Assembly (NCBI GenBank): GCA_019694165.1
Contig: JAIBCL010000007.1
Coordinates: forward strand, 248,001 to 312,000
Direction: 5' to 3'
Length of the DNA stretch: 64,000 nt
Origin: Verrucomicrobiaceae bacterium
Lineage (GTDB): Bacteria; Verrucomicrobiota; Verrucomicrobiia; Verrucomicrobiales; Verrucomicrobiaceae
A program made the position numbers and the translations under genes. The notes below the pieces were generated by a model, which was not told where the DNA came from, ran no database searches, and saw only the letters and a program-made list of their open reading frames with translations. Positions 1 to 8,582 of the stretch are shown piece by piece; positions within the stretch are counted from its first letter, which is position 1, and the number at the start of each line of letters is the position of its first letter.

Positions 1-575
1 GAGCGCATCGCATTCACGCCTCGGGCGACGATCTTCAGCGCGTCGATGTCGAGGCCGGAGTCGGTCTCGTCGAGCACGGCGTACTTCGGCTCTAGCATCA
101 TGAGCTGGAGGATTTCATTGCGCTTTTTCTCACCGCCGGAGAAGCCTTCGTTCACGCTGCGGCTGGTGAAGGAGCGGTCCATCTCCAGAGCGTCCATGCG
201 GGCGTAGAGTTCCTTGTAAAACTTGATTGCGTCGATGTCCTCGCCCTCGGGGAGACGCGCTTTTTTGGCGGCGCGGAGGAAGTTCGCGTTGCTCACGCCG
301 GGAATCTCATGCGGATACTGGAAGGCGAGGAAAAGGCCGGCGCGCGCGCGGGCATCGACGCTGAGGTCGAGGAGATTCGTGCCGTCCAGCTCGACGCTGC
401 CATCGGTGACCGCGTAGTCCTCATGACCGGCCATGACTTTGGACAGCGTGCTCTTGCCGGAGCCATTCGGACCCATGATGGCGTGGACTTCGCCGGGATT
501 GATTTCGAGGGAGAGTCCTTTGAGGATTTCGCGATCCGGAAGGCCGGCGTGGAGGTTTTTGATGACGAGGGACAT
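1..575 (-). CDS. sufC: SufC, Fe-S cluster assembly ATPase (3' end outside window)
   Basis: ABC-type ATPase of the SufBCD scaffold that builds iron-sulfur clusters in the cytoplasm. The ATG at 575 opens a frame that stays open to the left edge, so only about 191 N-terminal codons are present. Visible: Walker [10 protein letters not shown] at residues 35-43, the SufC-typical signature [13 protein letters not shown], and Walker B followed by [13 protein letters not shown], which separates SufC from ordinary transporter ATPases. It lies 52 bp downstream of a Fur-family regulator on the same strand, so co-transcription is plausible. sufB and sufD would be expected to the left but are not visible. 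The gap before the start carries a G/A-rich tract (about 582-619). Confidence 0.96.
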   Translation of the reverse strand, partial: MSLVIKNLHAGLPDREILKGLSLEINPGEVHAIMGPNGSGKSTLSKVMAGHEDYAVTDGSVELDGTNLLDLSVDARARAGLFLAFQYPHEIPGVSNANFLRAAKKARLPEGEDIDAIKFYKELYARMDALEMDRSFTSRSVNEGFSGGEKKRNEILQLMMLEPKYAVLDETDSGLDIDALKIVARGVNAMR

Positions 576-627
576 GCGGGGTGGGGAAGCTGGATTGGTG
601 GAAACTTGGAATGATGGAATGGACGGA

Positions 628-1101
628 TCAGGCCTTGGCGGCGTGTTTGGCGGCGCACTCGGGGCAGACGCCGTGGATCGAGACATCGGCGCGGCTGACG
701 CGGGCTCCGGCGGGGAGCTGCCAGAACTGCGCGGGGTCGAATGCCATCTCATGCGGGTGGGCGTCGCGGACCTTTCCGCAGGTGTCGCAGTGGAAATGGA
801 CGTGCTCGTGGAGGTTGGCGCAGTAGCGGGTCTGCGAGCGCTCGACATGGACGGCCTTGATGAGGCCGCTGGAGGTGAGGTGGTCCAGGCAATTGTAAAC
901 GGTGGCCAGAGAGATACTCGGCGACCGGTCCTTGACGCGATGGAGGATGTCGTAGGCGGTGGGGTGGTCGTTCGACTCGGCGAGGACTTGGAAGACCTCG
1001 CGTCGGTGCGGGGTGAGCCGGACGTCATTGGCACCCAGCACGGCCAGACGGCAGTCAAGGCCGGAGGGCTTTTGAGGCGGGCGGGGGGTGGAAGGCGGCA
1101 T
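628..1101 (-). CDS. Fur-family metalloregulator (Fur/PerR type)
   Basis: DNA-binding repressor that senses metal or peroxide. 157 aa from the ATG at 1101; an upstream TTG at 1140 would add 13 residues but abuts a palindrome that looks like an operator, so the shorter start is preferred. The winged helix covers about residues 25-85 with the recognition helix around [12 protein letters not shown] (64-75). A His-rich strand (H98, H100, H102, H104) and two CxxC pairs (C105/C108, C146/C149) give the regulatory and structural metal sites. It directly precedes sufC, so iron- or peroxide-responsive control of Fe-S assembly is a reasonable inference. Which of Fur, PerR or Zur it is cannot be decided by eye. 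Confidence 0.93.
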   Translation of the reverse strand: MPPSTPRPPQKPSGLDCRLAVLGANDVRLTPHRREVFQVLAESNDHPTAYDILHRVKDRSPSISLATVYNCLDHLTSSGLIKAVHVERSQTRYCANLHEHVHFHCDTCGKVRDAHPHEMAFDPAQFWQLPAGARVSRADVSIHGVCPECAAKHAAKA

Positions 1102-1139
1102 GGCGAGCGGGCTTGGGTGTCGGGTTTTGAATTGGAACA

Positions 1140-1150
1140 AGAATGATTCT
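1140..1150. promoter_or_regulatory. candidate Fur/PerR-type operator upstream of the Fur-family gene
   Basis: The 11-bp perfect palindrome AGAATGATTCT lies 39 bp upstream of the chosen start of the Fur-family gene, in the divergent gap before the GNAT-like gene, beside AT-rich sequence. PerR and Fur boxes have the same 1-base-centred inverted layout, so autoregulation is a fair inference. The match is short and could be chance. Confidence 0.4.
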
Positions 1151-1286
1151 AAAGCAAGAGCTAATACGCTTGAAACTGATTGAGCAGACGCCTTCGACGT
1201 GGCGTTCCAAACTCACGGTTGCTGGCACGCGGCGGATGGTGGACAAGCTCGCAACTTTCGTCCCCCCACACACACCGCGCTCAAGC

Positions 1287-2399
1287 ATGAAGCTCCAGAT
1301 CGTCCGCTACGAAGAACGCCACATCCCCGCCGTCCGGCGGATGAACGAGCGTCTGGCTGCGGGCGGCGAGACCTGGCGTTTCCCCGAGCGCATTGCGAGC
1401 AACTGGCTGCCCGACTCGCCCGGCGAGGACATCATCGAGCAGTACTTTGTCGCAGAGGAAGGTGATGAAGTGCGTGGGGGCTGCATCCTTAAATGGCAGC
1501 CATTCTGGATAGAGGGGCGAATCGAGCGCGTCTGCACCCTCTACCTGCCGCTGTCCGAGGGCATCGTGAATCCAAAGTACCGGCTGCTTGGCCTCACGCT
1601 CATCCGCGATGCCCTGGCGCGAAACCCGCTGGCTTTCTGCCTCGGCATGGGAGGTGCCGCGCGCGCGCTGCCGCAGACGCTGAAGATGCTGGGCTGGCAG
1701 GTTCATGACATCCCTTTTTTCTTCCTGCCGCTGCGCGCGCGCGCTTTTCTCCGCAATCTCCAGCCGGTTCAAAACAAGACGTGGCTGCGTGTCGGCGCGC
1801 GTGTCGCATCAGCCACGGGCGCGGCGTCCCTCGGCCTCGCGCTGGTGAAGGCGCTCAAGCGCGCGCCGGCCGCCGCGAGGCTTGGCACGCGCTTCGATGT
1901 GGTGGAGTCCTTCGGCGAATGGGCCGATGACATCTGGGAGCACGCGCGATCCCGCTACAGCCTCTGCGCGGAGCGAACCCGCGCCTGCCAAAACCGGCTC
2001 TACGCGCCCGGTGGCGAGAACATGCGCGTGCTGGTACGGTCCGGAGATCGATGCGCCGGCTGGTTCGTGGCCCGCTGCCGCGCGATGACGGGCCACAAGT
2101 ACTTTGGCGACATGCGCGTGGGATCCATCATTGACGCGCTGGCGCTGCCGGGCCACGAGACACGCGTCGCGTGGGCCGCGCGGCAGTTCCTCGACGGGCG
2201 CGGCGCAGACATCATCGTCTGCAATGTGCAGCACCAGGACTGGTGCGCCGCCGTGCAAAGCGCGGGCTTCTTCAAAGGCCCGAGCAATTTCGCCCTCGCC
2301 GCCTCGCCACAGCTCGCCGCCCGGCTCGACCCGTATGCCGTGCGCGCCGGCCACGCGCAATTCATGCGCGGAGACGGCGAGGGTCCCACTCATTTGTAA
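1287..2399 (+). CDS. GNAT-like N-acyltransferase, envelope-associated
   Basis: Probable acetyl/acyltransferase of 370 aa. The open frame starts at 1143 but its first 48 codons look non-coding; the ATG at 1287 begins a typical GNAT strand (MKLQIVRYEERHIPAVRRM). Residues 1-140 fit one GNAT-like fold with a CLGMGGAARALP turn near its end; about 200-365 look like a second, divergent copy ending in a FxKGPSNF motif, the layout of exopolysaccharide-linked double-GNAT proteins. No signal peptide or membrane segment. It converges on a glycosyltransferase with only 15 bp between them, which fits a role in modifying a surface glycan. Substrate unknown. Confidence 0.6.
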   Translation: MKLQIVRYEERHIPAVRRMNERLAAGGETWRFPERIASNWLPDSPGEDIIEQYFVAEEGDEVRGGCILKWQPFWIEGRIERVCTLYLPLSEGIVNPKYRLLGLTLIRDALARNPLAFCLGMGGAARALPQTLKMLGWQVHDIPFFFLPLRARAFLRNLQPVQNKTWLRVGARVASATGAASLGLALVKALKRAPAAARLGTRFDVVESFGEWADDIWEHARSRYSLCAERTRACQNRLYAPGGENMRVLVRSGDRCAGWFVARCRAMTGHKYFGDMRVGSIIDALALPGHETRVAWAARQFLDGRGADIIVCNVQHQDWCAAVQSAGFFKGPSNFALAASPQLAARLDPYAVRAGHAQFMRGDGEGPTHL

Positions 2400-2414
2400 A
2401 CGCCCTCCGGCCCG

Positions 2415-3539
2415 TCATTTTCTTCCGCTCACCGCGCCGTGATAAAGCGCGCGGTAGCACCCGGCCATCGCATCCATGGAGAAGCGGCCGCACACGGTGT
2501 CCCGCGCGGCGATCCCGCAGTCATGGAGGAGATTTTCATCAGCGAGCACGCGGCGCAGCTCCGCGGCCAGTTGCGCCGGCGTGTAAATGTGCGCGAGGAA
2601 GCCGCTGCGGTCGTGCTCGATGACGTCGGCATTCCCGCACGCGGCGTGGGCCAGCACGGGCGTGCCACAGGCCATGCCTTCGAGCACAGCGTTCGAGAGG
2701 CCCTCGATTTCCGACGGCGCGGCGAGCACGTCCATGGCCTGGTAGAACGGCTTCATGTCATCCTGATGCCCCGCCCAGCGGATGCGGGCGGCCAGCGGAT
2801 GCTCCCGCATCTGGCGCACGATGTCCTCCTTCTCCGCGCCGCCGTCACCGACCACGAGCAGATGCAGACACGGCAGCTCCGTGCCGAGCAAAGCGAAAGC
2901 GTCGAACAACAGGCGGTGCCGCTTGAGCGCCACGAGCCTGCCGACGATGCCCACGATGACATCATCGCCGGAAAATCCTGCGGCCTCTTTCGCCGCCGCT
3001 TTCGACGCGGGCGGGCTGAAGCGGTCGCTGTCCACGCCATTCGGGGTCACGGTGATCGGCACGTTGTCGAGGCCGAGAGCGGCGAGGTTCTGCACCATGC
3101 CTGCTGCCACGACATGCACGCGTTTGCAAAGCCGGAAGAGCCGGCGGCGCTGTGCGAGACGCTTCGGCGCGAGGTCCTGCTTCTGAATCTGGCCGTGCTC
3201 GCCATGCACGATGGGACAGACGATGCCACCGAGGGTGGCCAGCACGCCGTAGATGAGCGTGCCGAGGTTGTGCGTGTGGACGAGGTCCGCGCGGGTCGAG
3301 CGGATGAGCCGGTTGAGCTTCCACACGGCGCGCAGTGAAAATCCATCGGTCTTGCCCAGCACCACCACCTTCTCCGGCTCGGGCATGCGCCCGGCGAAGT
3401 CACCGCGAAAGCGCAGGCATGCGGCATGGATGTCGAAGCCGCCGCCGTGCAGACGGCGCGCCACATTCACCACGCCGTTCTCGAGGCCGCCGGGTGCCAG
3501 CGAGTCCAGCACATGCAGCACGCGCACCACGTCGCTCAT
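2415..3539 (-). CDS. Glycosyltransferase family 4 (GT-B)
   Basis: Transfers a sugar from a nucleotide donor during envelope or exopolysaccharide synthesis. 374 aa from the ATG at 3539, which overlaps the stop of the upstream gene as ATGA (3536-3539), suggesting translational coupling. The N-terminal acceptor domain opens with VLHVLDSLAPGGLENGVVN, the GGLE loop of GT4 enzymes and close to the form seen in exosortase/PEP-CTERM-associated sugar transferases. The C-terminal domain has TPNGVD, then GIVGRL and the E-x7-E block EIEGLSNAVLEG. Longer frames to 3950 run through the upstream gene's coding region and are rejected. Donor and acceptor cannot be told. Confidence 0.9.
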   Translation of the reverse strand: MSDVVRVLHVLDSLAPGGLENGVVNVARRLHGGGFDIHAACLRFRGDFAGRMPEPEKVVVLGKTDGFSLRAVWKLNRLIRSTRADLVHTHNLGTLIYGVLATLGGIVCPIVHGEHGQIQKQDLAPKRLAQRRRLFRLCKRVHVVAAGMVQNLAALGLDNVPITVTPNGVDSDRFSPPASKAAAKEAAGFSGDDVIVGIVGRLVALKRHRLLFDAFALLGTELPCLHLLVVGDGGAEKEDIVRQMREHPLAARIRWAGHQDDMKPFYQAMDVLAAPSEIEGLSNAVLEGMACGTPVLAHAACGNADVIEHDRSGFLAHIYTPAQLAAELRRVLADENLLHDCGIAARDTVCGRFSMDAMAGCYRALYHGAVSGRK

Positions 3540-5470
3540 CGTGCAGGGGCTGCCGCGGCGGGGGCAGCGAGTTTCTTGAGTCGTTCGACGGTTTCGAGCG
3601 CGAGGTAGTCGGATTTCACGCTGAGATAGGCGTCGGCTGCGGCGCGGATTTCCTTTTCGTTCGGCGAGCCGGGATAGACGAGCTTCTCCCAAAGTGCGAT
3701 GAACTCCCGGGTCGGCAGCCTGCGCGCGGCGATCTTCGGGACAGCCTCCCTGACGGCAGGGTCCTGAGGAGGATCGAGCAGCAGCAGCTTGAGGAGGCCG
3801 GCAAACTCGTCGCCATCCCACGGCAGGAAACTCCTCTGTCCCATGAGCATGGAGTGCGCATCCCGCCAGGAAGCAGTCTTCGTCATGCCATGCCAGCGCA
3901 CGATGGCAGGGTGCTGCTTCACGATCTCGTCGAACTGCACTTTGCGCCACACGGCTTCGGGTGATGCAGGGGGCGCAGACTCACTGGCGGCGGGCGGGGG
4001 AGATGCCGCAGCCATCTGCCGGGGTGGTGACGACACCGGTGCCGTTGCCGGGGCCAAAGGTGCCGGGGCCGCAGACGGCGGAGCATCAGCAGGCGCGGCC
4101 GGCGGCGACGGTGCAGCGGCCGGCGCCACGACGGGCTGCGTGGCTGGCTTTGCAGGCGGCCGGGTCACGGAAAGCAGAGGCGGATCCGGCAGGGGCACCG
4201 CCGGAGATGCAGCGCCAGACGGCGGAGGTTTCGTCGCAACAACGGGCGATGTCGGCGCAGGGCTGCTCGCAGACGGCACGGCCGCAAGCGCCGGCTGCGG
4301 ATTGAACGACTTCAAGATCGTCTCCCGGCCCAGCCACATACCCGCGACGAGAATGCCGAGGCCGCCCATGAGGAATACCGGGAAGAAATTCGTCCGCTTT
4401 CCTGCCGCCTGCGACGCAATGGCCGGCTCAGTCTTCCTCTCTGACTTCTCCGCTGCCGGCCTCTTCGCCGCCGTCTCAGATTTCGTCACGAGCTTTGTAT
4501 CCGGCCTCGCCGCCTGCACCGGGCGGGGCGGTTTCACCGGCGCGACAATCTCCGGCTCATCGTTCTCCGGTTCCTCTTCTCTTGTTACCTCCTCGACGAC
4601 CGCGTCAGGGGCGGCGGGTGGCGCGGGAGCACAGGCATGGCTCCACACATCGGGAGGGATGGCATCCTCAAAGATGGACGGCAGCTCTCTGCCGGCCGCT
4701 TCGGCACGCACCAGACAGGCGACGGCCTCGAGTGCCTCCCTGCCAGTCCAGTCGTCGGGAGCAGCGTCGGGATTCCTCAGCCGCCGGTGCCAGAAAGTGC
4801 GGAAGGTGGCGCCTTCCTCGCGCAGGAACTCGCCCGCCGCCTGCATGCGCATGGCTTCGTCCCGCACCGGGCATTCTTCTCCGGGGCCGATCAGGCGGCA
4901 TGCTATGTCGATCAACTGCGATGACATGAGCGGCTTCTGCACGGCCACCTCGGCCGCCACATCAAACAGAAAACGCCCGGCGCTCGGGCTGGCGAGAAAT
5001 GCCTCGCGGTCGATCAAAGCGCTGGCGAGCCGCACCAGGCGAGGCTGGTCGCCCGTGGACTTCAAGTGCGCGAGCACCGCCGGAGCGATGATGGCATTGT
5101 CATCGTTGACCAGCTCCTCGGCCACGAAAGCAGGCGGTATCTCCGCACAGAGGTGGAAATTCTCGTCCGCCAGAATGTGCGCGAGGAAGATGCTGGCCGC
5201 CTCCACCAAAGAGTCAGGCTTGGTGAGGGCACGCTGGCAGAGATGGCGGATGCCTTCGGATGGATCGCCACCTTCCTCGATCACGCGTTCGATTTGAGTG
5301 ATCGGCTCGCTCAATGACTTCGGAAAGTTGTACGGTGCTTCCGCAGGCGGCGACGTTCCGGCCTCCGGGCCGGCACGAACGGGAACACCCTGGTCGGCAA
5401 ACAAGGGCTCCGCCTCCGGTTGTTCGACAGGGAGCGCGGGTGAGTCGTGATGATCGTTTGTGGAGGCCAT
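3536..5470 (-). CDS. Single-pass membrane protein with Pro/Ala-rich linker, unknown function
   Basis: Not recognised. 644 aa from the ATG at 5470; the frame is open to 5755 but the extra N-terminus is unlike protein and overlaps the neighbouring methyltransferase. Residues 1-260 are acidic and helical without a signal peptide, suggesting a cytoplasmic domain. A Lys/Glu/Pro-rich stretch follows, one membrane helix near 360-385 (FFPVFLMGGLGILVAGMWLG), then about 130 residues very rich in Pro and Ala, and a helical C-terminal domain of about 130 residues. The topology (cytoplasmic head, one helix, long extended linker, distal domain) recalls proteins that span the periplasm, such as TonB-like or polymer-export partners; that is inference. 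It sits between a methyltransferase and a glycosyltransferase on the same strand and is coupled to the latter. Confidence 0.8.
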   Translation of the reverse strand: MASTNDHHDSPALPVEQPEAEPLFADQGVPVRAGPEAGTSPPAEAPYNFPKSLSEPITQIERVIEEGGDPSEGIRHLCQRALTKPDSLVEAASIFLAHILADENFHLCAEIPPAFVAEELVNDDNAIIAPAVLAHLKSTGDQPRLVRLASALIDREAFLASPSAGRFLFDVAAEVAVQKPLMSSQLIDIACRLIGPGEECPVRDEAMRMQAAGEFLREEGATFRTFWHRRLRNPDAAPDDWTGREALEAVACLVRAEAAGRELPSIFEDAIPPDVWSHACAPAPPAAPDAVVEEVTREEEPENDEPEIVAPVKPPRPVQAARPDTKLVTKSETAAKRPAAEKSERKTEPAIASQAAGKRTNFFPVFLMGGLGILVAGMWLGRETILKSFNPQPALAAVPSASSPAPTSPVVATKPPPSGAASPAVPLPDPPLLSVTRPPAKPATQPVVAPAAAPSPPAAPADAPPSAAPAPLAPATAPVSSPPRQMAAASPPPAASESAPPASPEAVWRKVQFDEIVKQHPAIVRWHGMTKTASWRDAHSMLMGQRSFLPWDGDEFAGLLKLLLLDPPQDPAVREAVPKIAARRLPTREFIALWEKLVYPGSPNEKEIRAAADAYLSVKSDYLALETVERLKKLAAPAAAAPAR

Positions 5471-5523
5471 GTTCGGGACGGATGAAGCGCCGCGGAGGTT
5501 ACAGCCCGGGCTTGGAAAGGCAA

Positions 5524-6354
5524 TCAGCCGTATGCCCGCACCGCCACCATGGCCACGGAAGGAAAAAACCTGCCGAAGAGAGTGCGGCGCAACTTGTGGG
5601 GGAACGGCAGCGCGATGAGTTCCGCCAGACCGGTGACGGTGTTGAAAATACCGCGCTGGGTTTTGCCGAAGCGGAACACCCACGCCGGCTTGAAACCGTG
5701 CGCCGCCAGCAGGCGTCGCATCTCGCGGTGCGTCCACTCTTGGAAATGGAAACAATCAAGCGTGTCGGAGAAGAACCGTGAGATGTCGTGCGGACCCGAG
5801 TAGCGGTGCGGCGTGTCGAAGACGTACACTCCGCCCGGTTTGAGCAGCCGGTGCACCAGATCGAAATGCGGCCCCACATCGTCGGGATGCAGGTGCTCGA
5901 GAAACTGGTAGCTGAAGGCCACGTCCGCGCAGCCGTCAGGCAGATCGAGATGGAAGCCGTCGTAGCACACATGGCGGAAGTTCGGCGGAGCGGGCTGCGC
6001 GGGATCACGCTGATCGGAGATGTCCACGGCGATCACGCGGCCCGCTGTTTTCGCCGCCTCATAGGACAGCCAGCAGTTCCCCGGCGCGAACTCGACGAGC
6101 GTCGCCTCCGGCCGCAGCCACTCGCGCAGCAGGCGCATCTGCGCGGCCACGTTCCTGCGCTTCTCCTCGGCCGACTCCAGCCGCGTCTGGCGGGGATGGT
6201 CCGGCACGCGCCGGAAGAGTTCGCCGTAAAGCTCGGAAAAGAGCGCGGTGCGCTGCTCGCGGGTGGACTTGCGCAGGCGCGCGGCAAGCTCGCGCTCCAC
6301 TTCGTAGTGATGGCGGAGCCGCTCGATGCTGCGGCCGGGAGCATGTTCATTCAT
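5524..6354 (-). CDS. Class I SAM-dependent methyltransferase
   Basis: 276 aa from the ATG at 6354, which overlaps the stop of the upstream SGNH-hydrolase gene (ATGA, 6351-6354). An N-terminal helical part (1-70) precedes a Rossmann methyltransferase core with motif I VEFAPGNCW, the acidic strand VIAVDISD, and the motif SYQFLEHLHPDDV followed by LLKPGGVYVFDTPH, as in SAM enzymes that act on glycans or lipids. The C-terminal part has a hydrophobic stretch that may touch the membrane. Context among glycosyltransferase and hydrolase genes suggests methylation of an envelope saccharide; the substrate is unknown. Confidence 0.87.
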   Translation of the reverse strand: MNEHAPGRSIERLRHHYEVERELAARLRKSTREQRTALFSELYGELFRRVPDHPRQTRLESAEEKRRNVAAQMRLLREWLRPEATLVEFAPGNCWLSYEAAKTAGRVIAVDISDQRDPAQPAPPNFRHVCYDGFHLDLPDGCADVAFSYQFLEHLHPDDVGPHFDLVHRLLKPGGVYVFDTPHRYSGPHDISRFFSDTLDCFHFQEWTHREMRRLLAAHGFKPAWVFRFGKTQRGIFNTVTGLAELIALPFPHKLRRTLFGRFFPSVAMVAVRAYG

Positions 6355-7685
6355 GGTGCGGTGGAGAGGGATTTCGCGAGCAGCTCGCCGACGATGCGGC
6401 AGCCCTCGCGATTGAGGTGGGTGTCGTAGATCGTGTTGTGGGTGAGCACGCCTTGCAAGCACGATGCTGCCAGCGGCGGCGTGGAGTCGATGAACCTGAT
6501 CCCGCGCTCCTTGCAGAGCGAGCCGATGAACTCCGGCAGCCGGCCGGGCGTCCACTTCACCGTCGCGGCGCTGGCTGCCGGCAGGAACTCCAACCCTCCG
6601 TGCAGCACGCGTGCCTTGCACGGCAGAAACAGCAGCCAGGGATCAAGCCCGAGATCGCGGCACGCGTGCGACCATTCGTCGAGCGCCGCGCACACGGCCT
6701 CGCGCTGGCCCGCCGTGAGCGTCTCAGGCGATGGCGGCGCCTCGTAGATCGACACCGGCGTGCTCCCGCCCACGCCCGCCCAGTGCGCCGTCGCGTAGCT
6801 GCGCGGCGTGATCCGGAGCTGGCTCATGTTCTTCGTCATCAAGTAGAGCGTCCTGAGGAAAGAAGTCTCCCGCCCCATCTCGCGCACGGGCCGCACGCCG
6901 GCGGACCGGAAGCGCTGGAGGTCGCGCAGTTCGCGCACGTCATCTTCGATGTCATTGCCCTCGAAGAACGCGATGACCGCCTGCCTCGTGGAGGCCGACT
7001 TGCCGAAGCGTCGCAGATATGCCGTTTGTGTGAAGTTCCCCGTGTAGCTCACACCGAGGTGCTTCACGCGCCGGCCGCTCTTCGCGGCGAGAACGGAGGT
7101 GAACATCTGCTCCTCCGGCAAATACCCGGCCTCGGTGAATGAATCGCCCGCCACCGCGATGTCCCAGTCCACAAGGTCGTCAGGATTGCGGAAACCGTCT
7201 TTGTCGTAGCGCACGGTGATCTCCGGCTCGTCGGGATACGCAACGTCGATGCTCTTGAGATTTTCGAGCATCGTGTTGAGCACGCGCCCGGTCCATGCCT
7301 GCGGACCTGGGCGTGCGAAAAAGACTTCGGGCAGCGGCTGCGTCGGCATCCGGAAGCAGACAGGAAAGCGCTCGAAGCGCTCCCGCTCTCCCGTCATCAC
7401 GGCGAAATTCACTCCGCCCAACCGGCAGGCAATCTCCACCACGCCCAGGAGCGCCGCCGTGTTCAGCACCACGATGGCCGCCGCCCGCAGCACGCTCCGC
7501 GCGGACCCCGCGCGGACGAATCCACCGGCCGCGAGGACCGCGCCGAGCACGCAACAAATCACGCCGGGCCAGCGCAGAAAATCAAAGTCACGGCGCAGGG
7601 AGCGCCACAGCATCATCGCGCCCGCCGCACCGGCGAGGCTGCCCGCCGCGATGCCCGGCAGCGTGTCGGTCCATCTCCTCTTCAT
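6351..7685 (-). CDS. SGNH/GDSL-type hydrolase with N-terminal membrane helices
   Basis: 444 aa from the ATG at 7685. Residues 10-90 contain about three hydrophobic helices, so the enzyme is membrane anchored. The SGNH block I is clear as GDSFTEAGY near residue 180, with FFEGNDIEDD as the Asn-containing block and DTHLNREG near 425 as the Asp/His pair, the arrangement of AlgJ/AlgX-like and O-antigen acetylesterase-like proteins. Such proteins add or remove acetyl groups on polysaccharides outside the cell. It is coupled by ATGA to the methyltransferase downstream and follows another methyltransferase, so it belongs to the glycan block. Whether it is an esterase or a transferase is undecided. 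Confidence 0.83.
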   Translation of the reverse strand: MKRRWTDTLPGIAAGSLAGAAGAMMLWRSLRRDFDFLRWPGVICCVLGAVLAAGGFVRAGSARSVLRAAAIVVLNTAALLGVVEIACRLGGVNFAVMTGERERFERFPVCFRMPTQPLPEVFFARPGPQAWTGRVLNTMLENLKSIDVAYPDEPEITVRYDKDGFRNPDDLVDWDIAVAGDSFTEAGYLPEEQMFTSVLAAKSGRRVKHLGVSYTGNFTQTAYLRRFGKSASTRQAVIAFFEGNDIEDDVRELRDLQRFRSAGVRPVREMGRETSFLRTLYLMTKNMSQLRITPRSYATAHWAGVGGSTPVSIYEAPPSPETLTAGQREAVCAALDEWSHACRDLGLDPWLLFLPCKARVLHGGLEFLPAASAATVKWTPGRLPEFIGSLCKERGIRFIDSTPPLAASCLQGVLTHNTIYDTHLNREGCRIVGELLAKSLSTAP

Positions 7686-7704
7686 CGCGACGCGAAAAAA
7701 AACT

Positions 7705-8433
7705 TCAAGCCCGCTTCCGGGCCAGCACCAGATACTGCGCGCCGAGCGGCAGCCCGCACAGCGCATGCTCGACGGGCCGCAAGAAACCGAGCGCGCCGGG
7801 AAAAATGAAAAGATAATTCGTGCGCTCGATCTCGAATCCCGCGCCGGCCAGCAATCGCCGGGCCTCCCCGGGAAAAAGCATGACCGCATCCCGGTCAAAA
7901 GGCACGAGCCGCATCAGCAGACGCGTGACCGGATTCCATGCGTTGTTCTCCCAGAATGCAAACCAGCCGCCCGGACGCAGCGCACGGAACACCCGCGCCG
8001 CCGCCCCGGCACGCTCCGGCGGCGGAATGTGATGAAAGACGCCGTTGCAGTACGCGAAGTCGAATTCACCCGGTGCATCGGCATCTAGACGCTCCAGCGG
8101 GGCAAAGCCCACGCCCTCGCCGCCGAACTGCCGCGTGGCAAGGTCACAGGATTTCCGTGACACATCGACGCCGAGAATCCGCGAGGCCGCGACGTGCTTC
8201 TTCAGATACGGCGTGGCCGTGCCCGTGCCGCAGCCGAAGTCCAGACACCTCCAGCCAGGCTGGAACCGCGCACCGAGCACCCGCCGCGTCCACGCCAGCC
8301 GCGCGTCGGCGAAGTACTCCTTTGACTCGCCGGTGAAGCGCAGCCCGCGGTTCAGCTCCGCGTCGTACGCGGCGGCCACCTCGTCAAACTCGGCGCTTGA
8401 TTTGTCTGTCGCGGGCAATTCGTTCACGCGCAC
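7705..8433 (-). CDS. Class I SAM-dependent methyltransferase
   Basis: About 242 aa. No good ATG exists: the frame opens at 8580, but its first ~49 codons look non-coding, while coding-like sequence begins at GTG 8433 (or GTG 8427, VNELPATDKSS). Motif I is LDFGCGTGTATPYL, then GVDVS and a post-I motif, FDFAYCNGVFHHI, and LRPGGWFAFWENNAWNP, which is the UbiE/COQ5-like pattern. It lies 19 bp upstream of the SGNH hydrolase gene and downstream of folC on the same strand. The substrate is not evident; a small-molecule or lipid-linked glycan substrate is the best guess from context. Confidence 0.85.
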   Translation of the reverse strand: MRVNELPATDKSSAEFDEVAAAYDAELNRGLRFTGESKEYFADARLAWTRRVLGARFQPGWRCLDFGCGTGTATPYLKKHVAASRILGVDVSRKSCDLATRQFGGEGVGFAPLERLDADAPGEFDFAYCNGVFHHIPPPERAGAAARVFRALRPGGWFAFWENNAWNPVTRLLMRLVPFDRDAVMLFPGEARRLLAGAGFEIERTNYLFIFPGALGFLRPVEHALCGLPLGAQYLVLARKRA

Positions 8434-8582
8434 AGCTATTGGCCGTGCCTGCGTGTGCCAGCAACCAGATTGGGCGCCTTTTTGCCGCACATGTTGAATG
8501 TGCTGTCCCGCCGTCGGCCTGCCGCCTTCTTCGGAGACCCCTCCCCTGCCTTCTCCAGTGACGAGCCAGGCGCCCCGCACCT

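Noticed and set aside
582..619. G/A-rich tract between sufC and the Fur-family gene
   Set aside because: It resembles a low-complexity repeat of the type seen in the RND loop, but it has no clear inverted ends and is too short to call an element.
433..1146. 237-codon plus-strand ORF across the sufC/Fur region
   Set aside because: It is antisense to sufC and the Fur-family gene and gives a Gly/Val/Asp-rich sequence unlike any protein.
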